DNA of 64,000 nucleotides from JAAYAY01 sp963674575 (GTDB lineage: Bacteria > Planctomycetota > Planctomycetia > Pirellulales > Thermoguttaceae), in contig CAXXQT010000007.1 in assembly GCA_963674575.2 (NCBI GenBank), positions 434,001-498,000 on the forward strand. The letters run 5' to 3'. Under the pieces are notes generated by a model. It saw nothing but the letters and a program-made list of their open reading frames with translations. It had not been told where the DNA came from and did no database searches. A program made the position numbers and the translations under genes. Positions within the stretch are counted from its first letter, which is position 1; each line of letters starts with the position of its first letter. This document shows, one piece after another, positions 33,366-39,775 of this stretch.

Positions 33366-34859
33366 ATGAACTACACGGTGCGTCTGGTTTCGCTGTTGCG
33401 GTGGACGGTCGTGGCCATGCACACCGCCCTGGTCGTCTCCGTGCATTGCTGTCCTGCCCTGACGCAAATGTCAAGAAGTGAGCGGGCGTGGACGAGCGGG
33501 GCCAAGATGTTGCCGGTGCTCGCCGACCTTCCGGTGGTGATTCTGGCGATTCCCATCAGAGCACTGAGCGGCGGCGCCTTTGCCATCGCAACGGCGCCGG
33601 CAACCGTGATCCTGGTTCTCCTGGGCGGACTCCAATGGTACTTGCTTGCAAGTCTCCTGGCTCGCTTGGCTTTCGGATTCCAAAGGACAATTCCGATCGC
33701 CTCCAAGCGATTTGGAGCGGTGTTTATTGCCGGTCTTCTTCTTGTTGGCGGTTGCGGGGTCCTTCCTTGGATTCCGCATTTGGATCGGGGCCTCCATCCA
33801 CGCGTCAAAGGCTCATACACCCAGCCGGCGCTCGTCTTTAGCGGAGAGTCCACGGATCTTCTTCAATCCGTCGTCGTTCCCACGTTGGATACACCCGTGC
33901 CGGAAGGCAAGAACGTGATTTGGTGCGGCACGTTTCAACTCGCCTGGAACCGCCTCGGGAAAGATGTTCTGCGCGAGCCGCCCAACGTCCAGGGGGCCGA
34001 AGCCGTCGCACTGCGACTCAACCAGGCGCAATTCTCCGAGGACGATGTGCCGCCCGACTCGTATCTGGCCCTGGCAGGATTCGCTAAGGACGGCATTGTG
34101 GAGGAGGTCCAGGCGGAAATGGCGAGGAGGTTCCAGAAGGTCGTGGAAATCGACCCAATGGAGCCGGAGCATATCCTTGCCTACGCCTACCTCGAAACCG
34201 ATGCGGATTTCACCATACCCTTCTTCGCCGGTTCCGAAGCTCTCCGGTTCCTGAATTCTGCCGGTAAGGAATCGCGAGTCATCTCGTTCGGGATCGAGGA
34301 AAAACACGAGTACGCCTACGACGAGCTGCGCGAACAGGTTGAAGTGCTCTATTGCCTTCGTCAGGAGTGGGATTCAGAAGAGCCCGAGGAGTTTGTGCTT
34401 GATTTGTGCCGGTTTTCGTCGCCAAACCAGATCCTTGTTGCGTGCATTCCTCGCAAGGCGACGCTGCAGGAAACCGTTGACGACATGGAAAGCAAGGTGC
34501 AAGGACTTGCACAGCAACCTGATGCGGAGCACTCCCGGAAGTTCGGCATCTGGGATGTCGTGATGGTTCCCGATTTGAATTGGGAGGTGCGGCGCCGATT
34601 CACGGAACTCGAGGGACCGGAGAAGCGGCTGCTGAACGCGGGGTTCAGCGGGTATCATATTGCCAAGGCGATGCAGACCATCCGCTTTCGGCTGGACCGC
34701 AGCGGGGCCTCGTTGGCGTCGGAGGCCCAATTGCCCTGCGCCCCCATGGCAACTCATTACATCTGCAACCGCCCATTCCTGATCGTCATGAAGAAGCGAG
34801 ATGCGGAGCGGCCCTTTTTCGTGATGTGGGTCGACAACGCTGAGCTTCTATCCCAGTAG
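33366..34859 (+). CDS. Membrane-anchored serpin-like protein
   Basis: A 497-residue protein with three to four membrane helices in the first 137 residues (about 9-27, 48-66, 74-102, 115-137). The remaining 360 residues match the serpin fold in order. KNVIWCGTFQLAWNRL corresponds to the opening hB/s6B segment. QEWDSEEPEEFVLDLCRFSSPNQILVACIP matches the s3A/s5B type strands. VVMVPDLNWEVRRRFTELEG and LLNAGFSG correspond to hI. MQTIRFRLDRSGASLASEAQ is the s5A/hinge. NRPFLIVMKKRDAERPFFVMWVDN is the C-terminal s4B-s5B. The reactive-loop span from the hinge Gly to NRPF is about 21 residues, close to antitrypsin. The hinge is ASLASEAQLP and not the all-alanine inhibitory type, so inhibition is uncertain. 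The 3' end overlaps the flagellin gene tail-to-tail by 12 bases. Confidence 0.6.
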   Translation: MNYTVRLVSLLRWTVVAMHTALVVSVHCCPALTQMSRSERAWTSGAKMLPVLADLPVVILAIPIRALSGGAFAIATAPATVILVLLGGLQWYLLASLLARLAFGFQRTIPIASKRFGAVFIAGLLLVGGCGVLPWIPHLDRGLHPRVKGSYTQPALVFSGESTDLLQSVVVPTLDTPVPEGKNVIWCGTFQLAWNRLGKDVLREPPNVQGAEAVALRLNQAQFSEDDVPPDSYLALAGFAKDGIVEEVQAEMARRFQKVVEIDPMEPEHILAYAYLETDADFTIPFFAGSEALRFLNSAGKESRVISFGIEEKHEYAYDELREQVEVLYCLRQEWDSEEPEEFVLDLCRFSSPNQILVACIPRKATLQETVDDMESKVQGLAQQPDAEHSRKFGIWDVVMVPDLNWEVRRRFTELEGPEKRLLNAGFSGYHIAKAMQTIRFRLDRSGASLASEAQLPCAPMATHYICNRPFLIVMKKRDAERPFFVMWVDNAELLSQ

Positions 34860-35699
34860 CCGGCTGATCCAGCTTCGAGATTCGGTCGACTTGCCCAGCA
34901 TGGAGAGCCCCGCCTGGACCAGGATCTGGGCGCGGAGCATGTTGGAGGTTTCTTCGGCCACGTCGGTGTCGAACAACTGGCTCAAGGACGCGGAATGCTG
35001 CACCTCCGCCTCGTCAAGAATCCGCTGGCTGGACTCGATCGAGTATTTCTCGAAAGCGCCGGCCTCGGCCCGGGCGTAGAGCACCTGGTCGCGGGCCGCA
35101 TCGAGGGTTTCGATCATGCCGCTGAAGTCGCCGCTGGCCAGGCTCAGGGCTCCGCCCGAGGTCAGGTCCCTGAGTGTGCCCGACTCGCCGCCGAGGGCGG
35201 TTGCGTGAACGTTTGGCAAACTAAGCACAGACGTTTCGCCCGGCGAAGGGGAGAAGTTGAGAGTCATCTCTTTTGCTGATCCGTCGAGCAGTTTGCGCCC
35301 GCCGTAGGAAGTGTAGCTGCTGATGCGATTGACGGCCTCGACGGCCGCGTTGATCTCGATCTGCTTGGCCTCCATCTGGGAGTCGCTCAGAAAGCCGCCG
35401 GAGGCTTCGATGACGTTTCCGCGAATGGAATTCAGCAGATTGCCGATTTCGGACATGCCCGAATCGGCCACGTGGATGGCGCCGGCGGCGCGCGAGGCAT
35501 TCGAGTTGGCTGCCTGGATGGCGGCCAGTTCGGAATTGAGTTCCTCGACGGCGATCAGGCCGGCGGGATCGTCGGCGCCGCTGTTGATCTTCTTAAGCGT
35601 CGACAGACGCAGCGCGCTCTTGTTCAACAGGGAATAGGACCGGTTGAGCGAGAAGAGCGACGTCAGGTCACTGCCAGAGAGGAGGGAGCTGGTGAGCAT
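34848..35699 (-). CDS. Flagellin, short form
   Basis: ATG at 35699 gives 283 residues. The D0/D1 N-terminal coiled segment is clear: SLFSLNRSYSLLNKSALRLSTLKKINSGADDPAGLIAVEELNSELAAI, then SRAAGAIHVADSGMSEIGNLLNSI. The C-terminal helix reads TSNMLRAQILVQAGLSMLGKSTESRSWISRLLG. The central variable D2/D3 region is short. Flagellins polymerise to the filament after export through the flagellar type III apparatus. An upstream extension of the frame to 35786 lacks coding character. No other structural flagellar gene is next to it, except a 98-residue candidate at 60058-60354. No sigma-28 promoter was evident upstream. Confidence 0.8.
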   Translation of the reverse strand: MLTSSLLSGSDLTSLFSLNRSYSLLNKSALRLSTLKKINSGADDPAGLIAVEELNSELAAIQAANSNASRAAGAIHVADSGMSEIGNLLNSIRGNVIEASGGFLSDSQMEAKQIEINAAVEAVNRISSYTSYGGRKLLDGSAKEMTLNFSPSPGETSVLSLPNVHATALGGESGTLRDLTSGGALSLASGDFSGMIETLDAARDQVLYARAEAGAFEKYSIESSQRILDEAEVQHSASLSQLFDTDVAEETSNMLRAQILVQAGLSMLGKSTESRSWISRLLG

Positions 35700-36149
35700 G
35701 GCCAGACCTCGGTCCGCGCAGTTCAATTCTGAGGAGCCGTCGTCGTAGGAAGCCCGCGCGGATAGGGGCTTACTGAAGGATAGCATTTTTTGGCGGGACG
35801 AGACGCGGCCGAGCCGCTAAGTTGCAGGGGCGCAACAGGTTACGCTGAGGCAAACCGCTAATAAACGCTGAGAGACGCTGATTTGTCTGTTTGACTTGTG
35901 ACACAAGAGCAGACCGCCACGGCGGGCGCAGAGGACACAGAGTAAAAGACAAATGACGAATGTTGAAAATCAAATGACGAAACAAATCCGAAGGCCTGAA
36001 TGACGAGGGTTATGCAGGATAGGACTTTCGCGTCTTAGGTCATTCGTCCTTCTTTCGACATTTGACTTTCGGCATTCTTCATTAGACCGGATTTTCCTCC
36101 GTGTCCTCTGTGGTAGTTCTTCTCTCTGCCCATACTCGTTACGGGAAGA
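35700..36149. repeat. 450 bp spacer of repeat relics
   Basis: No gene is recognised. A CGCTAAT-type unit lies at 35853-35884. Near 35915-35945 is CCGCCACGGCGGGCGCAGAG, and near 36090-36118 is TCCGTGTCCTCTGTGG, together reading as broken halves of one inverted element. Between them, AAATGACGAATGTTG (35950) and CGACATTTGACTTTCGGC (36057) form another imperfect fold-back, related in style to the 52.2 and 55.0 kb elements. Confidence 0.5.
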
Positions 36150-37688
36150 TCATTGGGGAGTAAGGGCGCTCAGGGCGTCGCCGAGGCGGGATTGGGCGAG
36201 GCTCGCCTCGCGGAAGATGGGTAAGAGTTCTTGGTAGGTATTTGCGTTGTCGGGGTTGGGTTGGGTTACGGATTCGACAGTATGGGCCTGGTCGATTCGG
36301 TCGAAGTCGTTCCACAATCCGGCGGCCACGGCGGCCAAGGCCGCGGCGCCGAGGGCGCCGGCTTCCTGGCCCACGTTCGTCTTGACGATGTCGACCTCGA
36401 GGGCGTCGGCCAGAATCTGCCGCCAGAGCGGGCTGCGGCTTCCGCCGCCCACCACGACCATCTCCCGGCCCACCTCTCCCAGACGCCGCAGCTCGTCCAG
36501 AACGATCCGCAGGTTCAGGGCAATGCCTTCGAGCGTGGCGCGAACCACGTCGGCCTGGGTGTGGCCCAGGTCCAGGCCCATGAAGGCGCCGCGAATGGCC
36601 GGGCTGGCGTCGAGGGACGAACCGCCTGCCAGGCTGGGATTGAACAAGAGCTTGTTCGAGCCGACAGGCGACGTGCCGGCCAGTTCGGTCATCACATCGT
36701 AGGGATCGCGACCTTCTTGCTTGGCTTGGTCGACGAGGTTGCCACATAACTGGTCACGGACCCAACGCAGCGACGTTCCGCCCGAGAAGATCGCCAGGGC
36801 GGAGGCGAACATGCCGGGGAGCACGTGGGCGAAGACGTAAGGCCTGCTCTGTTCTTCGAGTAGCGGCGTGGCCGAGGAACTGGCGATCCACATGGACGAG
36901 CCGAGCGAGGCGTAGGTCCGGCCTTCCCGGAAGCACTTGGCCCCCAGGGCCATGCACGAGTTGTCCACGCCGCCGCAGGCAACTTGAACACCTTGGGGCA
37001 AGCCGAGCGCCTCGGCCGCTTCGGCAGTGAGCGAGCCAAGGACCTCGGTGGACGGGACGATCTCCGGAAGTAGATCCCTTGGCAAGCCGGCGGCCTTCAG
37101 CAGATCATCGCTGTAGGCGGCGGCGAGAAGGTCATAGACGCCGCAGCCGGAGGCGTAGGACGGATCGGTGGCCACCCGGCCTGTCAGGCGATAGTTGACG
37201 TAATCCTTGGTGCCGATCACCTTGTCGATCCGCTCGAACATCTCGGGCTCATGGTCGCGATACCAGAGGATCTTGAAGATCGTGTAATGGGGGGTCGGAA
37301 AGCCGTTGCCGGTGGTTCGATACCATGGGCCCGGTTCGACGCTCTTGAAGAACTCGGCGGCCTGAGCGGCCGGGCGCGAGTCGGACCAGATGGGTGTCGA
37401 CTGGCGAAGCAACTGGCCCTGGGTGTCCAGGGGCACGCAACCCAGGCTGTGACCGGAGATGGCCAGGGCGCGGATGCTGCCGGGATCGGCGGCGCCGGTG
37501 GCCAACAAGCGGCGGGTGCTTTCCACGACCGACTGCCACCAGTCCTCCGGCCGTTGCTCATGCCAACCGGCCTGGGGATATTCGGTCGAGTAAGGTGCGA
37601 ACTCGGCTGCCAGAAGCCGGCCTTCGGCGTCGTAGAGCGAGGCCTTGTTGCCGCCGGTTCCCAGGTCGTAGGCGATGAGGGTATCCAT
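36150..37688 (-). CDS. FGGY-family carbohydrate kinase (xylulokinase-like)
   Basis: A 512-residue sugar kinase. The N-terminal phosphate-1 motif is IAYDLGTGGNKASLYD. Substrate-region PQAGWHEQRPEDWWQSV and SGHSLGCVPLD resemble xylulokinases. The C-terminal ATPase half has GGVDNSCMALGA, and the FGGY signature region is VVVGGGSRSPLWRQILADALE. It phosphorylates a pentulose or hexulose with ATP in the cytoplasm. D-xylulose is plausible because a lyxose-isomerase-like cupin is in the same cluster. It is the last gene of the same-strand group running from 46.3 kb, 178 bp after deoC. Confidence 0.85.
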   Translation of the reverse strand: MDTLIAYDLGTGGNKASLYDAEGRLLAAEFAPYSTEYPQAGWHEQRPEDWWQSVVESTRRLLATGAADPGSIRALAISGHSLGCVPLDTQGQLLRQSTPIWSDSRPAAQAAEFFKSVEPGPWYRTTGNGFPTPHYTIFKILWYRDHEPEMFERIDKVIGTKDYVNYRLTGRVATDPSYASGCGVYDLLAAAYSDDLLKAAGLPRDLLPEIVPSTEVLGSLTAEAAEALGLPQGVQVACGGVDNSCMALGAKCFREGRTYASLGSSMWIASSSATPLLEEQSRPYVFAHVLPGMFASALAIFSGGTSLRWVRDQLCGNLVDQAKQEGRDPYDVMTELAGTSPVGSNKLLFNPSLAGGSSLDASPAIRGAFMGLDLGHTQADVVRATLEGIALNLRIVLDELRRLGEVGREMVVVGGGSRSPLWRQILADALEVDIVKTNVGQEAGALGAAALAAVAAGLWNDFDRIDQAHTVESVTQPNPDNANTYQELLPIFREASLAQSRLGDALSALTPQ

Positions 37689-37866
37689 AGGGGCGACTTC
37701 CTTTCCGGCTTACGTTGCAGGCTATCCGAGGGGCTCATCACGACGGAGCGTGATGGCTACTGTTTTCAGGCTGAAGACCGAAGGCTGAAGGGTTGGCATA
37801 GCAGAGGCTCTTCACGCATCGGAGTCGGTTCGCATTGGCAGTCGATCTCGCGTCAAGTCCTCCAGC

Positions 37867-38559
37867 CTACAGACTCCAGCCTCCAGCCTCATTCAAGGCG
37901 TCGAGGATGGCGGCGCCGGAGCTGAGGCCTACGCCGAAGCGGGTCACTCCCAGGCGGATCATCTTGACGACCGTGTCGAGGTCGCGGACACCGCCGGCGG
38001 CCTTGACCTGGGCGGCGTCGCCCACGGCCGACTTCATCAGTTCCACATTGTGAAGGGTGGCGCCGGTGGGGGCCCAGCCGGTACCGGTCTTCACGAAGGC
38101 AGCGCCGGCCTCCACGGCGAGCCGGCATCCACGAAGGAGCTGTTCGTCGGTCAGGTAGTGAGCCTCCAAGATCACCTTCAATGGCGTGGAACCGGCTGCC
38201 TCAGCGACGGCGCGAATGTCGTCGTGAACCTCCCGATCCTGGCCCGACTGGAGGCGACCCACGTTGATGACCATATCGAGTTCCGAGGCCCCCATTGCCA
38301 GGTGCTCGCGGGCTTCGGCCACCTTGATCGACGTGCTCTGGGCGCCGGATGGAAAGCCAACCACGCCGCCCAGTCCGGTTTCCGGAGCGTCGGCCAGAGC
38401 TTCTCTCAGTTCGGCCATGTAGCAGGGCATGACAAAGGCGCAGATGCAGCCGTAACGCTTGCACGCTTCGGCAAGCTGGCGGACCTCGTCGAGCCCCACG
38501 TCGGTGCGAACGGCGCTGAGGTCCATCATCCGGGCGAGCTGTTTGGCGTCGAGGTTCAC
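37867..38559 (-). CDS. deoC: Deoxyribose-phosphate aldolase
   Basis: GTG at 38559 follows a GGGGAG ribosome-binding site that overlaps the end of the SDR gene, eight bases from its stop. The longer frame to 38658 lies inside the SDR gene. The 230-residue product has the DeoC pattern: VGFPSGAQSTSIKVAEAREHLAMGASELDMVINVG, the Schiff-base-region lysine in LKVILEAHYL, AAFVKTGTGWAPTGAT, and VKAAGGVRDLDTVVKMI. It splits 2-deoxyribose-5-phosphate, or in DeoC-like relatives a related ketose phosphate, into acetaldehyde or a homologue plus glyceraldehyde-3-phosphate. In this cluster it may act as the final aldolase of the sugar pathway. Confidence 0.85.
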   Translation of the reverse strand: MNLDAKQLARMMDLSAVRTDVGLDEVRQLAEACKRYGCICAFVMPCYMAELREALADAPETGLGGVVGFPSGAQSTSIKVAEAREHLAMGASELDMVINVGRLQSGQDREVHDDIRAVAEAAGSTPLKVILEAHYLTDEQLLRGCRLAVEAGAAFVKTGTGWAPTGATLHNVELMKSAVGDAAQVKAAGGVRDLDTVVKMIRLGVTRFGVGLSSGAAILDALNEAGGWSL

Positions 38560-38566
38560 GATCGTT

Positions 38567-39508
38567 CTACTCCCCAAGGCCAAAGGCCGCTTTGAAAGCG
38601 TCGGCGATTTCCGGATGGACGTCCGCGTTGATGCCGTCGGCGTCGTAGGCCACGCCAAGCCGGTCCAGGTCTTGCTTCAATTCGACCGTCTCCTCCTCGG
38701 GGCTCACCCGGGGCGGCACGTTGCGTGACAGGGGCGTCAACCAGGCGTTGAGCGTATGGCCGCCGTCGACCATCAGGTCGAGGCCCGTCACGTAGTTCGA
38801 GGCGGAGGAGGCCAGGAAGATGACCGCCCCGTGGAGATCTTCAGGACGCTCGACGTGGCCCAGGGGCGTGAGCTCCCGGATCCGCTCGCGGACGACGACG
38901 GGCGTCGAGGCGTGCATGGGAGTGAGCACGTAGCTGGGGCTGAGGCAGTTGACGTTGATGTTGAATCGGCCCCACTCGGCGGCGAGCGTTTTGGTCATGT
39001 GAACCACGCCGGCCTTCGAGGCGTCGTAGGAGGCGTTGCAGTTGGCGATCGTGGCCGACATGGAGGCGATGTTGATGATCTTGCCCTCGGTGGGCGTCTG
39101 GCGGATCATCTGCTGGGCCGCGGCCTGGGCGCACAGGAAGGTGCCCGTCAGGTTGACGGCGATCACCTTATCCCAGTCGGCCTGGTCGAGCTGCTCGTCG
39201 GCGCCAAGGATGCCGATGCCCGCGTTGTTGACGGCGATGTCCAGCCGCCCGAACTGCTCGACCACCTTGACGACCATGGCTTGGACCTGGTCCTTCTTCG
39301 TCACATCGCAGGCGACGAACATGGAATCGACGCCCATGGCGCGGAGTTCGTCGGCCGTCTTGGTTCCGGCGTCTTCGTTGAGGTCGACGATGGCCACGTC
39401 GGCCCCGGCCCGAGCCAGGGCCACGGCGCATCCGCGTCCGATCCCCACGGCGCCGCCGGTCACGAGGGCCTTCTTGCCCGCCAGGTCGAAAAGGGAAAGG
39501 TCCGCCAT
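38567..39508 (-). CDS. SDR-family oxidoreductase with C-terminal extension
   Basis: ATG at 39508 with AAGGAG seven bases upstream gives 313 residues. The short-chain dehydrogenase motifs are TGGAVGIGRG (cofactor), NNAGIGILG, and the catalytic SYDASKAGV with Ser upstream (IASMSATIA). The usual end of an SDR is YVTGLDLMVDGGHTL. Here about 55 residues follow (RNVPPRVSPEEETVELKQDL to the end), a helical tail I do not recognise. It probably oxidises a sugar or polyol with NAD(P). It lies between the PD40/cytochrome gene and deoC in the catabolic cluster. Confidence 0.85.
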   Translation of the reverse strand: MADLSLFDLAGKKALVTGGAVGIGRGCAVALARAGADVAIVDLNEDAGTKTADELRAMGVDSMFVACDVTKKDQVQAMVVKVVEQFGRLDIAVNNAGIGILGADEQLDQADWDKVIAVNLTGTFLCAQAAAQQMIRQTPTEGKIINIASMSATIANCNASYDASKAGVVHMTKTLAAEWGRFNINVNCLSPSYVLTPMHASTPVVVRERIRELTPLGHVERPEDLHGAVIFLASSASNYVTGLDLMVDGGHTLNAWLTPLSRNVPPRVSPEEETVELKQDLDRLGVAYDADGINADVHPEIADAFKAAFGLGE

Positions 39509-39567
39509 GGAATGCTCCTTCATTGTGCGTGATTGAAATGGATTCGAGTTTCTGATGAGTGGCGCCG

Positions 39568-39772
39568 TACGCCGAAGGCGTTTCATTCCACAGCCCGGCG
39601 TCGCGCAGCGCACGCCGGGTTGGCTGCCGACAATCTTCTGTACCCCGAAGGGGTTCCACAGGCCCGTCTTGTAAAACCCCGTTGGGGTATACGTTTCAAT
39701 TCGTGATCATTCCCCAGGGTGCGCTGCGCGACCCTGGGCTGTGGAGTTTAACGCCTTCGGCGTAGATTGCAA
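39568..39772. repeat. Cluster of GCCGAAGGCGTT-type palindromic repeats
   Basis: Contains TACGCCGAAGGCGTT (39568-39582), the CCCGGCGTCGCGCAGCGCAC segment (39594-39613), TACCCCGAAGGGGTTCC (39641-39657), an AAACCCCGTTGGGGTAT unit (39674-39690) and a final inverted ACGCCTTCGGCGTA (39751-39764). It copies the design of 2346-2450. It lies between the SDR gene and the HzsA-like gene and may limit read-through. Confidence 0.65.
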
Positions 39773-39775
39773 TCA

